Assembly: GCF_002006355.2 (NCBI RefSeq)
Contig: NZ_CP096980.1
Span: forward strand, 2,542,001 to 2,606,000
DNA: 64,000 bases
Reading direction: 5' to 3'
Source: Clostridium felsineum DSM 794
Lineage (GTDB): Bacteria; Bacillota; Clostridia; Clostridiales; Clostridiaceae
Shown: piece after piece, positions 17,607 to 26,900 of the stretch
Layout: the number at the start of each line of letters is the position of its first letter
Numbering within the stretch: the stretch's first letter is position 1
The notes under the pieces: model-generated
What the model saw: only the letters and a program-made list of their open reading frames with translations
The model's database searches: none
What the model was told of the DNA's origin: nothing
Made by a program: the position numbers and the translations under genes

Positions 17607-18107
17607 TTAGAGTTTTATATTCCAATTTATATTTTTTTCTAGAACTTCAACACATTTTTTTAAATATTTTTCTTCTATGCTAGTAAATCTACCTACCTCT
17701 TCACTGTCTATATCTAAAACAGCCTTAACTTCATCTCCATCAATAATAGGAAGTACTATTTCAGAATTAGAAGCTGCATCACAAGCTATGTGTCCTTTAA
17801 AATCATGTACATTTTCTATTCTCATGACTTTTTTCTCTTTAAATGCAGTTCCGCAAACTCCTTCACCAAATTTTATTTTAGTGCAGGCTGGCATACCTTG
17901 AAAAGGTCCAAGGATTAATTCCTCTCCTTCTCTTATGTAAAAGCCACACCAATTAATTCTATCTATTAATGCGTTTATGACCGCTGACGCATTGGATACT
18001 TTTGTTATACTGCTTTCCTCACCTTCTGTAAGTCCTTTAAGCATAATAACCATATTTTCATACTTTTCTTCTAAAGCCATATCCTCGAAAACACTTATAT
18101 CAAACAT
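17607..18107 (-). CDS. msrC: Free methionine-(R)-sulfoxide reductase (GAF-type)
   Basis: A 166-residue GAF-domain enzyme that reduces free L-methionine-(R)-sulfoxide with thioredoxin, repairing oxidised methionine. The family signature is clear: INWCGFYI, LGPFQGMPAC, GEGVCGTAF, GHIACDAASNSEIVLP and VLDIDSEEVGRF. The three catalytic or resolving cysteines are Cys-75, Cys-85 and Cys-109, matching the E. coli enzyme's Cys84/94/118 pattern. Length is normal. It stands alone, divergent from rqcH. The ribosome site before the ATG is weak, but the chosen start gives the expected N-terminus. Confidence 0.93.
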   Translation of the reverse strand: MFDISVFEDMALEEKYENMVIMLKGLTEGEESSITKVSNASAVINALIDRINWCGFYIREGEELILGPFQGMPACTKIKFGEGVCGTAFKEKKVMRIENVHDFKGHIACDAASNSEIVLPIIDGDEVKAVLDIDSEEVGRFTSIEEKYLKKCVEVLEKNINWNIKL

Positions 18108-18252
18108 ATCTATTCAAGTAAGTTCCTAAAAACCTACTTTTCCTCCCTTCTAACGCTTTTAAAATTCTATCAATGTTTTAATCTGTATTAATTATATCTA
18201 AACTTTCCATAAAATCCAACCTGAAATTTTTCATTTCTTCTAACCTTTATAG

Positions 18253-18282
18253 TTGAACTACTTTCTATATAAATGTTATACT
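18253..18282 (+). promoter_or_regulatory. Candidate sigma-A promoter for rqcH
   Basis: TTGAAC (18253-18258), an 18-base spacer and TATACT (18277-18282), ending 46 bases before the rqcH start codon. Confidence 0.55.
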
Positions 18283-18328
18283 AAAAGCAATTGACATCTT
18301 ACTTTTCAATGAAAGGAATTGATATTAC

Positions 18329-20056
18329 ATGGCATTAGACGGCATATACATACATAGCATACTAAACGAATTAAAAAGTAAATTATTAGGCGGAAAGGTT
18401 TCAAAGGTAAACCAACCTGAGAAGGATGAGATAAATTTAACTATAAGAACCACTGAAAATTCGAACTTGAAGTTACTCATAAGTGCTAATCCAACCTATC
18501 CTAAGCTTCATTTTACGGATTTAATGAAAACCAATCCTATAAAAGCACCTATGTTCTGTATGGTTTTAAGAAAGCATCTTTTAAATTCTAGAATCTTAAA
18601 AATAGATCAGGTTGAAAGCGACAGAATAGTAATAATGGATTTTGAAACCACGGATGAATTAGGTTTTAACAGTATATATAAATTATATATAGAAATAATG
18701 GGACGTCATAGTAACATTTCTCTTGTTAGAGAACATGATAATTTAATAATGGATTGTATTAAACATATAACTCCTGAAGTAAATAGGTATAGAACTCTTC
18801 TTCCTGGATGCAAGTTTGTTCTTCCTCCAAAGAGCACAAAACTTAATCCTTTGAGTTTTGAATATGAAGCTTTTACAAATTATATTGAAGAGAATAACAT
18901 AGTACAAAATCAAAATATGTTTTCAAAAATATTTACTGGAGTTAGCTCAACCTTCTCAAAAGAATTATACTTTAACCTTGAAAAATACAATTCATTAAAA
19001 GATTTTTCACTTTACCTCAATGATATTTTTCTTAAAATCAAAAACAACGAATTTTACTTTGCTTCTTATTCAACTAACAATTTTGTTAAAGACTTTTACT
19101 GCTTAAAATTAAATTATTTAGAGGATTTTACTGAAAAGAAATATGAAACTCCTTCTTTTTTGGTTCAAGATTTCTATTATGAAAAAGATAAAACAGAAAG
19201 ATTAAAAAATCGATCCTCTGACCTTCAAAAAATAGTAAATACCAACCTTGAAAGATGTAAGAAAAAAAATGAAATTTATGAAGATGAGTTAAAAGAATGT
19301 GACAGTAAAGACTTATATAAAGTATACGGAGAACTACTTACCTCAAACATCTATAATCTAAAAAAAGGAGATAAGAAAGCGGATGTATTAAATTACTATT
19401 CACCAAATAGCGAAACAATAACTATAAAATTGGATGAAAACAAGACTCCCTCTGAAAATATTCAACGTTATTTTAAAAAATATAACAAACTAAAAAAAAC
19501 AGAAGAAAATGCTAAAATACAAATTAAAAATAACACAGAAGAGATAGAGTATTTGCAATCTGTTTTAACAAATATAGAAAACAGTGACACCTATAGCGAA
19601 ATTGAAGATATACGTCAAGAGCTTATGGACACAGAATATATAAGATTTTCAAAAAAGAATAAACAAAAGAAAAAAGATAAAGTATCAAAACCTATGCACA
19701 TTAAGTCAAAGGATGGAATAGATATATACATAGGTAAAAATAATAAGCAAAATGATTATTTAACCCTAAAATTTGCAGATAAAAGAGATATATGGTTTCA
19801 TACTAAAAATATACCTGGTTCTCATGTTATAGTAAAAAATTTTGGTGATATACCAGAAAGTACGCTTTATGAAGCTGCTAGTATTGCAGCCTACTATAGT
19901 AAAGCTAGAGAATCGTCAAATGTAGCTGTAGATTATACTGAGGTTAAAAATGTAAGAAAGCCTTCTGGTGCTAAGCCAGGTATGGTTATTTATTATACGA
20001 ACAAAACAATATATACAAATCCTACAGAACCAATTATAAAAAAAGAAGGTAAATGA
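18329..20056 (+). CDS. rqcH: Ribosome quality control factor RqcH (NFACT family, FbpA/Rqc2 homolog)
   Basis: A 575-residue NFACT protein. It has the NFACT-N domain (MALDGIYIHSILNELKSKL), the Asp-Arg pair in QVESDRIVIMDF needed for tRNA handling in B. subtilis RqcH, a central coiled-coil region (about 290-430) and the C-terminal NFACT-R domain (DIWFHTKNIPGSHVIV). RqcH binds 50S subunits blocked by nascent chain-tRNA and adds C-terminal alanine tails that mark the chain for degradation. Older databases call it fibronectin-binding protein A. It is monocistronic with its own promoter and terminator. Confidence 0.94.
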   Translation: MALDGIYIHSILNELKSKLLGGKVSKVNQPEKDEINLTIRTTENSNLKLLISANPTYPKLHFTDLMKTNPIKAPMFCMVLRKHLLNSRILKIDQVESDRIVIMDFETTDELGFNSIYKLYIEIMGRHSNISLVREHDNLIMDCIKHITPEVNRYRTLLPGCKFVLPPKSTKLNPLSFEYEAFTNYIEENNIVQNQNMFSKIFTGVSSTFSKELYFNLEKYNSLKDFSLYLNDIFLKIKNNEFYFASYSTNNFVKDFYCLKLNYLEDFTEKKYETPSFLVQDFYYEKDKTERLKNRSSDLQKIVNTNLERCKKKNEIYEDELKECDSKDLYKVYGELLTSNIYNLKKGDKKADVLNYYSPNSETITIKLDENKTPSENIQRYFKKYNKLKKTEENAKIQIKNNTEEIEYLQSVLTNIENSDTYSEIEDIRQELMDTEYIRFSKKNKQKKKDKVSKPMHIKSKDGIDIYIGKNNKQNDYLTLKFADKRDIWFHTKNIPGSHVIVKNFGDIPESTLYEAASIAAYYSKARESSNVAVDYTEVKNVRKPSGAKPGMVIYYTNKTIYTNPTEPIIKKEGK

Positions 20057-20080
20057 TTATTTCATTTACCTTCTTTTCTT
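20044..20080. terminator. Bidirectional terminator between rqcH and sspH
   Basis: A 12-bp stem, GAAGGTAAATGA with TCATTTACCTTC, whose left arm includes the last codons and stop of rqcH. The plus strand continues with a T-rich TTTTCTT and the minus strand with seven T residues, so it can serve both convergent genes. Confidence 0.85.
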
Positions 20081-20097
20081 ATTCTATATTAATAAAA

Positions 20098-20280
20098 TTA
20101 TTTTAAATCCTTAATATCTACATAAAAATGCTTATTTGTCTCCAAAGATCTTACCTGTATTTTTCCATCCTTATCTGTACTTATAGCTTCAAGCCAAACT
20201 GGCTCATTTTTATAGTTCACCTCTATAACACCCTTGGATGCCAGTATCTCTTTAACTTTTTCTCTATTCAAATTATCCAC
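20098..20280 (-). CDS. sspH: Small acid-soluble spore protein, H type
   Basis: A 60-residue protein of the SspH family. These are minor spore-core proteins made in the forespore. The family pattern is visible: a short N-terminal helix (REKVKEILASKGV), the central NYKNEPVWLEAI and the C-terminal strand VRSLETNKHFYVDIKDL. Length is typical (about 59 residues in Bacillus). The start has a GGGAGG ribosome site. It is probably under a forespore sigma factor, but I could not fix a promoter. Confidence 0.88.
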   Translation of the reverse strand: MDNLNREKVKEILASKGVIEVNYKNEPVWLEAISTDKDGKIQVRSLETNKHFYVDIKDLK

Positions 20281-20347
20281 CTCCCTTTATTAGGGTGGTA
20301 ATCTATATAGTTTTTATGCCTACATTTTTATTTCGTTTAAATTATCT

Positions 20348-20683
20348 TTAATTTCCGTATATGTCTAAGGAATCTATATAATCCTTTGCTTCTTTTAAGC
20401 CCGTATTAGTAATTGTTCTATACCTTTTTATTGCTTGAATCTTATTCCCATTTTTAAGAAGTTCTCTTATTTCATAGTCAACATCCATTGAAATGTTTTC
20501 TTCAAATTTATGATTTACATTGTGTACGTTGTTCTCTAAATCAAGATTTTCACCTCTTATACTTTTTTCAGCTCTCATTAATCTAACATTTATATCTTTT
20601 ATTTCTGTTTTTATCCCATTAACTCTAATGAAAATTGCCAACATTAAAACTACTATTATAACTCCTATTATTATGTATTCCAT
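20348..20683 (-). CDS. Membrane-anchored protein with L7/L12 C-terminal-like domain
   Basis: A 111-residue protein: one N-terminal membrane helix (MEYIIIGVIIVVLMLAIFI), a short charged coiled region, and a C-terminal stretch (LLKNGNKIQAIKRYRTITNTG, followed by LKEAKDYIDSL; quoted in parts) that matches the ribosomal protein L7/L12 C-terminal fold, including the GLKEAK-type helix start. The ATG at 20683 is chosen because the GGTGGAG ribosome site overlaps the earlier GTG. Such proteins are common in Clostridia and not functionally characterised as far as I know; they are not ribosomal L12. Confidence 0.72.
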   Translation of the reverse strand: MEYIIIGVIIVVLMLAIFIRVNGIKTEIKDINVRLMRAEKSIRGENLDLENNVHNVNHKFEENISMDVDYEIRELLKNGNKIQAIKRYRTITNTGLKEAKDYIDSLDIYGN

Positions 20684-20774
20684 TGTTATCTCCACCTTAA
20701 CTTAGTATTATTTAATTACTCTAATGATAAACTTTAATATAGTCAAAGTCAATTTAACTATATTAAATGCTTTC

Positions 20775-20813
20775 ATAAAAAACAAACTGCACTTACATAA
20801 TTTAAGTACAGTT
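20775..20813 (-). terminator. Rho-independent terminator of buk
   Basis: An 11-bp stem (20785-20795 with 20803-20813, one wobble on the minus strand) and a T-rich tail, 14 bases after the butyrate kinase stop. Confidence 0.85.
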
Positions 20814-20826
20814 CATTTTGAATTTA

Positions 20827-21897
20827 TTATTTGTATTCCTTAAGTTCTTCTTTACCTTCTAAAACTCTTAAGGTTCCTTCGGCAAGTGCTAACATTTCAT
20901 CTTCACCTTTATATATAGTTATTGGTGCTATAAAGCTTACTCTTTCTTTTATAAAGTTAGTTATAATATTATCATAAGCTATACCCCCAGTTAATATTAT
21001 TGAATCCACTTTTCCTTTTAAAACTGCTGCAGCACTTCCTATATCTTTAGAAACTTGATATCCCATACCTTCATAAACAAGTTTAAAGGTTTTTTCTCCC
21101 TTTAGTATAGAGTTTTGTATATCTAAAGCATTATTTGTTCCACAATATGCTACTAGTCCACCTTTACCTGTTATCTTTTTTAGAATTTCTTCTTTAGTAT
21201 ACTTACCACTAAAGCATAATCTAACCAAATCACCTGATGGAACATTTCCACTTCTTTCTGGTGAATAAGCACCTTCTCCATCAAGTGCGTTATTAATATC
21301 AATTATTCTACCATTTTTATGAGCTCCTACAGAGACTCCGCCTCCCATATGAGCAACTATAATATTTAAATCTTCATATTTCTTTCCTATTTCATTAGCA
21401 TATCTTTTACCAACTGCTTTTTGATTTAATGCATGAAATATACTTTTTCTAGGAAGCTCTGGTATACCAGAAAATCTAGCTATATCCTCCATCTCATCTA
21501 CTACAACAGGATCTACTATATAAGCTGAAATTTTCAGTTTCTCTGCAATACTATTTGCAATTATTCCACCTAAGTTGGATGCATGCTCTCCTTGAACTCC
21601 AATTTTTAGGTCCTCTAACATCTTCTTATTAACTTTATAGGTTCCTCCAACAATAGGCTTTAAAAGTCCACCTCTCCCCACTACCGCATCTATTTCCTTA
21701 ACATGAAAATTGTTATTTTTAAGAACTTCCAATATAGCATTTTTTCTAAACTCAAACTGTTCATGAACATTTTCGTACTTTTCAAGTTCTTTAGATGAAT
21801 GCCTTAGAGTTTCACATAAAATCTCCTCGTTATTATTAAATACTGCGATTTTGGTCGAAGTTGAACCTGGATTGATAACCAATAGTTTAAAATTCAT
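20827..21897 (-). CDS. buk: Butyrate kinase
   Basis: A 356-residue ASKHA-family acid kinase that converts butyryl phosphate and ADP to butyrate and ATP. Visible motifs are NPGSTSTKIAVF at the start, VGRGGLLKP, HALNQKAVGKRYA, MGGGVSVGAHKNGRIID and ILTGGIAYDN. Length and motifs fit butyrate kinase rather than acetate kinase (about 400 residues). No phosphotransbutyrylase gene is adjacent, so this is a solitary copy, like the second butyrate kinase known in C. acetobutylicum. A branched-chain acid kinase role is an alternative. It has a strong CGGAGG ribosome site. Confidence 0.92.
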   Translation of the reverse strand: MNFKLLVINPGSTSTKIAVFNNNEEILCETLRHSSKELEKYENVHEQFEFRKNAILEVLKNNNFHVKEIDAVVGRGGLLKPIVGGTYKVNKKMLEDLKIGVQGEHASNLGGIIANSIAEKLKISAYIVDPVVVDEMEDIARFSGIPELPRKSIFHALNQKAVGKRYANEIGKKYEDLNIIVAHMGGGVSVGAHKNGRIIDINNALDGEGAYSPERSGNVPSGDLVRLCFSGKYTKEEILKKITGKGGLVAYCGTNNALDIQNSILKGEKTFKLVYEGMGYQVSKDIGSAAAVLKGKVDSIILTGGIAYDNIITNFIKERVSFIAPITIYKGEDEMLALAEGTLRVLEGKEELKEYK

Positions 21898-22276
21898 AAT
21901 AAAGTCCTCCGTTTTTAAGTATTTATTGCTTAAATTAGGCTAAGTTTTAAAGAATATATTTTAAAGCTTCAGTCTGAGGGCTTAAGAATGTCTTTTGCAA
22001 ACGTTTAATTATTATAAAAAAACTAAACGTTTATAAATAAAAAAAATATAACTCCATTTATTATAGCCTTTATAATTATAATATTGCTTATATATATAAT
22101 TCCACAGGCATATAACATTATGGAGTTAAACTAAACTGTTTTCTCGTTATTGTTCGTGTTTTATCGACATATTTCGTCTTTCTTTTTATATGTATTTTGT
22201 TTTTTTCTTTATACCATTAGATTTAAATTCGAATTTCACAGATATATACTTGTTTTTGATCATTTAAAATATATAA
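21898..22276 (-). other. buk upstream region with cre-like boxes
   Basis: A 379-base gene-free stretch. The half nearer buk carries two 9-base boxes in inverted orientation (AAACGTTTA at 21999-22007 and TAAACGTTT at 22024-22032). These resemble the core of clostridial catabolite-responsive elements (TGTAAACGTTTACA), each with two or three mismatches at the ends. The other half holds the hairpin described separately. I saw no riboswitch or reading frame. Confidence 0.45.
22037..22127 (-). terminator. Long imperfect hairpin, probable terminator of the pentapeptide-repeat gene
   Basis: On the minus strand AACTCCAT (22127-22120) pairs with ATGGAGTT (22057-22050), with further imperfect pairing inside (TATGCCT with AGGCTATA), then ATATTTTTTTT. 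The arms are about 60 bases apart, longer than an ordinary terminator, so a small structured RNA is possible. It lies about 150 bases after the stop codon. Confidence 0.45.
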
Positions 22277-22930
22277 TTATTTTAATATAACACCTATAAG
22301 TCTGGCAAAATAAAACATTTGTTCAGGATGAAGTATGCATCCCCTTAAATCATCTATATTAAGATTAATACCTTCAATATCACAACTACTCAAATCAATA
22401 TCTTTAAGTTTAGTCTCGTGTATCTGAATATCAATTAAACTTGAATTTATAAATTCAACATTATTAAAATTACATTTATAAAAATCTGCACTGTCAAAAT
22501 TGCACTCCTTAAAAATTACACTCCTACATTTTAATAAGGGAAAAAGAGAATACCTTGCCATGCAATTATCAAAAGCTACATTGTTTAGAGTACTTTCTGT
22601 TAAATTTATACCCATTAGCTTGCAATTTTTAAATTGAACTCTATATATAACTGATTCCGTAAAATCTACATTTGACAAATCACACTTTTCAAATATAACA
22701 TCTGTTAAATCAATGCCTTTAAATTCACTATTATTGAAATCTACATTTTTAAAAATACTTTGATTTATAGTTACTTTCTTAGCCTGCCTATTTTCCAATG
22801 ATATATTTTCAATTTTCCTTAGTTCTATTTCAGTGTCATCTTTTATAATAAAATCTTCTTCCATAACTTCTTGTATATCATCATTATCTATAATTGGCAT
22901 AGCAATTTTCCAATTCTTTTTTCTCTGCAT
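22277..22930 (-). CDS. Pentapeptide-repeat protein
   Basis: A 217-residue protein. From about residue 50 to 200 it shows the A(D/N)LXX-type pentapeptide repeat pattern that forms a right-handed quadrilateral beta-helix, for example FKNVDFNNSEFKGIDLTDVI and LSNVDFTESVIYRVQFKNC. An N-terminal 45-residue acidic region precedes it. Some family members protect DNA gyrase by mimicking DNA; this one has no evidence for that. The start has GGAGG seven bases upstream. The next gene upstream is in the same direction, 70 bases away. Confidence 0.85.
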   Translation of the reverse strand: MQRKKNWKIAMPIIDNDDIQEVMEEDFIIKDDTEIELRKIENISLENRQAKKVTINQSIFKNVDFNNSEFKGIDLTDVIFEKCDLSNVDFTESVIYRVQFKNCKLMGINLTESTLNNVAFDNCMARYSLFPLLKCRSVIFKECNFDSADFYKCNFNNVEFINSSLIDIQIHETKLKDIDLSSCDIEGINLNIDDLRGCILHPEQMFYFARLIGVILK

Positions 22931-23000
22931 ATTTTTCCTCCATAATTTTCAATATAATAAATTCGAATAAAACCAGCACAAAACTTTGCGCTGGTTTTAC

Positions 23001-23693
23001 CTAAATACTGCTGGCTACAGCCAATGAATCATAAATCCAATTAAAACATTGGTATTTTAAAAATGTGGCATATGGTAAATCAGGTGCATATATTAAATAT
23101 TCAAGCTTTGCTTTAAAAGAAAAATCAATAATATCCTTCCACATTAAAAACTCGACAGTAGTTTTTTCCTTAAACATCTTTTGACTTCTAAAAGCCTCTT
23201 CTTTTTCTATAAATATTGGTATAGATTTAATTCCCTTTTTAACTTCGTACATGATATAATTTCTATTTTTAAAAATACACCAGGCTCCACCCTTCATATA
23301 AAATTCTTGAAGTAAATATTCTCTAAAAAGAAGCCTCGTAATCTTTTTATCAATAACAAGTTGAGATTTATCATTGGTATTTATACTTACTCCATTTATA
23401 CTTTTTAGTTTTAATACTTCCTTTAGTATCTCTTGTGCTGAAACCTCATGTATACTATCCATATAGGAATGACTTTGGCAAAATTTTTCTGCTGCATCCA
23501 TATCAGTAAACATTACAGCATACTCTTTACCATCATCAAATTTAACAAACCTTTGTATTTCATAAAAATCGCTGCTTAAGGTTGGTATATAATAGAACTT
23601 TGCTTTCTTAGCTAAGTTAGGTAATACAAAGTCCGCCTTCTTACCACTTATGCTGCACTGTTCTAAAAATTTCTTTATATTTTCCTGAGTCAC
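23001..23693 (-). CDS. Hypothetical protein, possibly SseB-like
   Basis: A 230-residue soluble protein with no signal sequence or membrane segment. A stretch at about residues 28-80 (FYYIPTLSSDFYEIQRFVKF, then GKEYAVMFTDMDAAEKFCQ) recalls the N-terminal fold of SseB-family proteins, in which a strand pair is followed by an AxxF helix; a second copy of the pattern may lie at about 140-200. This is a weak resemblance. The start is GTG with GGAGGTGAT upstream. It lies upstream of the pentapeptide-repeat gene in the same direction. Confidence 0.5.
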   Translation of the reverse strand: MTQENIKKFLEQCSISGKKADFVLPNLAKKAKFYYIPTLSSDFYEIQRFVKFDDGKEYAVMFTDMDAAEKFCQSHSYMDSIHEVSAQEILKEVLKLKSINGVSINTNDKSQLVIDKKITRLLFREYLLQEFYMKGGAWCIFKNRNYIMYEVKKGIKSIPIFIEKEEAFRSQKMFKEKTTVEFLMWKDIIDFSFKAKLEYLIYAPDLPYATFLKYQCFNWIYDSLAVASSI

Positions 23694-23912
23694 TATATCA
23701 CCTCCACAAACTAATTTCTTATTGCTTATCTATATTAAGTAAAAAAATTTCATCAAATAATATTTGAGCTTCATAATTTTAGGTAATTATATCCACCTCT
23801 ATTTATAGTATCGTACTAATATAAATGTTGTTTATACATTTTAATAAGTTTTTTATTTTAATAATAATCGTCATTAAACTTTTCTCTATATTTATTATAC
23901 TACTTTTTTATC

Positions 23913-23959
23913 AAAAAAATAGAAGAAATAACCTTGCATTTGCAAAATTATTTCTTCTA
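23913..23959 (-). terminator. Rho-independent terminator of purL
   Basis: A perfect 12-bp stem (23920-23931 with 23948-23959) followed by seven T residues on the minus strand, just after the purL stop. Confidence 0.9.
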
Positions 23960-23966
23960 CTTATAA

Positions 23967-26900
23967 TTATTTGAAATACTGTACTCCGCTCTCAAATATT
24001 TTTTGATCTTGATTTCCAACTATATTTTTATAAGTTCCTCTAGAGAATCTTTCTGAATGCCCCATTTTTCCAAGTATTCTACCATCTGGACTTGTTATTC
24101 CTTCTATACAAAGCACAGAACCATTAGGATTAACCTCTGTTTCATAACTTGAATTTCCGTTTAAGTCTACATACCTTGTGGCTATTTGATCATTCTTTAT
24201 AAGATTTTCTACTACTTCTCTGCTTGCAGCAAATCTTCCTTCACCATGTGAAATTGGTATGCTGTGAATATCACCATTCTTAACATTAGAAAGCCATGGG
24301 GATTTATTTGAAACTATCTTAGTGTATGCAATTTGAGATACATGTCTTCCTATATTATTGTAAGTAAGTGTAGGACATTCTTTTGTTATTTCTTTTATTT
24401 CGCCGTAAGGTACAAGTCCTAACTTAATAAGTGCTTGGAAGCCATTACATATTCCTAACATAAGACCGTCTCTTGTATTTAAAAGTTTTGCCACTGATTC
24501 TTTGATTTTTTCATTTCTTAATACAGCTGCTATAAACTTTCCAGAACCGTCTGGCTCATCACCTGCACTAAATCCACCAGGAAGCATTATTATCTGTGAT
24601 TTATTTATCTCTTCTACCATCTTATTTATAGAATCTTCAATATCGCTTGTTTTCATATTTCTAAATACAAAAGTACTAACCTCTGCACCTGCTCTTTCAA
24701 ATGCTCTTGAAGAATCATACTCACAGTTAGTTCCAGGGAATACTGGTATAAATACTCTTGGACGTGCCACTTTAATCAAAGGTGATTTTCTTTCTACCTC
24801 TTTAGCTTTTATTTCGTCATACAAAGATAGATTTATTTTACTCTCAGCCTCTGCCTTTGTTGGGAAGATTTTTTCTAAAGGTTCAGTATAAGCTTTTAAG
24901 GCATCTTTAAGTTCTATAGAAAAATCCTTTAAAATTATTTTATCTTCTTCTATTGTTCTACCAATCACTTTATAGTCTATATCTTTAAATATTTCTTTTA
25001 AATCCAAGGCTTCTGGTATTTCTAAAAGTATAGAACCATAATCAGGTTCAAAAAGAGACTCTTCTCCTACCATTTCAAAACCTATTTTATTTCCAAAACA
25101 CATTTTACTTATAGCCTCTATTAGACCACCGTGTCTTATGCTTTGAGCACTCAAAACATTTTTGCTCTTAATTAATTCTACTGTAATATCAAAGTTCCTC
25201 TTTAATTTATCAAATATAGGAACTTCATTTTCATCTCTTTCACATTTAAGTAAAACCAACTTGCTTCCTACTTTTTTAAATTCAGGTGATATTACATTAT
25301 TTATATCAACTACATTTACAGCAAAAGAAACTAATGTTGGAGGAACATTTAGGTCCATAAAAGTACCTGACATACTATCTTTTCCACCTATTGCTGGTGT
25401 TTTGAAAACTTCCTGAGCCTTAAGTGCTCCAAGTAATGCTGCAAAAGGTTTTCCCCACTTTTCTGGCTCTTTATTTAATCTTTCAAAATACTCTTGGAAA
25501 GTAAGTCTAGTCTTTTTATAGTCTCCACCCATACAAACTAGTTTTGTAAGTGATTCAATGACTGCATACATTGCTCCATGGAAAGGACTCCATTTTCCTA
25601 TTTTAGGATTATAACCATAAGTCATTACTGTTCCAGTTGTGGTATCACCTTCAAGTACTGGAAGTTTTGCTGCCATACCCTCTGCTGGTGTTATTTGGTA
25701 TTTTCCACCGAAAGGCATTAAAACAGTTCCTGCTCCAATAGTGCTGTCAAATCTCTCTGAAAGTCCTTTTTGACTACATACATTTAAATCTCTTAATTCA
25801 CTTAAAACAGCTTCTCTTGTTACTTTCTTGTTTTCTTTACCTTTAAAATAATTTTCTTTTTCCTTTGGTGCTTTTACAAAAACATCTACATTTTGTCTAA
25901 CTCCATTGGTATCTAAAAATGCTCTAGAAACATTTACTATAGCATTTCCCTTCCAAAATAATTTAAGTCTCTTAGTATCAGTTACATTTGCAACTATTAC
26001 AGCCTCTAAATTTTCTTTATCTGCATATTCCATAAACTTTTCTGCATCTTTTTTTCTAACTACAACTGCCATTCTTTCCTGAGATTCTGAAATAGCAAGC
26101 TCTGTTCCATCTAAACCTTCGTATTTCTTAGGAACTAAATCTAGGTTTATATCAAGTCCATCTGTAAGTTCTCCTATAGCAACAGAAACTCCACCTGCTC
26201 CAAAATCATTACATCTTTTTATTAAAGTACTTACTTCTTTATTTCTAAAAAGTCTTTGAAGTTTTCTTTCTGTAGGAGCATTTCCTTTTTGAACCTCAGC
26301 TCCGCAGTTTTGAAGGGAATTAACATCATGTTCCTTTGATGAACCTGTTGCACCACCACAGCCATCTCTTCCTGTTCTTCCTCCTAAAAGAATAACAACA
26401 TCAGAAGGCTCAGGTATTTCTCTAACAACATTTTCCTTAGGTGCTGCTCCAACTACTGCCCCAACTTCCATCCTCTTTGCTATAAAACCTTCATCATAAC
26501 ATTCTGAAACCTGACCTGTGGCAAGACCTATTTGATTTCCATAAGAACTGTAGCCATGTGCAGCTTCAAGTGTTATCTTTTTCTGAGGAAGTCTTCCCTT
26601 GGTTGTATCTTCAATTTTAGTTCTTGGATCTCCGCTTCCTGTAACTCTCATCGCTTGGTATACATAGGATCTTCCTGAAAGTGGATCACGTATTGCACCA
26701 CCAAGACATGTTGCCGCACCTCCAAAAGGTTCTATTTCAGTAGGATGATTATGAGTTTCATTTTTGAACATCACAAGCCATTTTTCATCTTTTCCATTTA
26801 CATCTGCATCTACTACTATACTACAAGCATTTATTTCCTCGGATTCATCTAAATCATTTAAGAATCCTTTTTTCTTTAATTCCTTCATTCCTATAACAGC

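Noticed and set aside
21898..22276. Riboswitch, T-box or Rex site upstream of buk
   Set aside because: No conserved T-box or riboswitch sequence was seen, and there is no TTGTTAA-N4-TTAACAA-type Rex palindrome.
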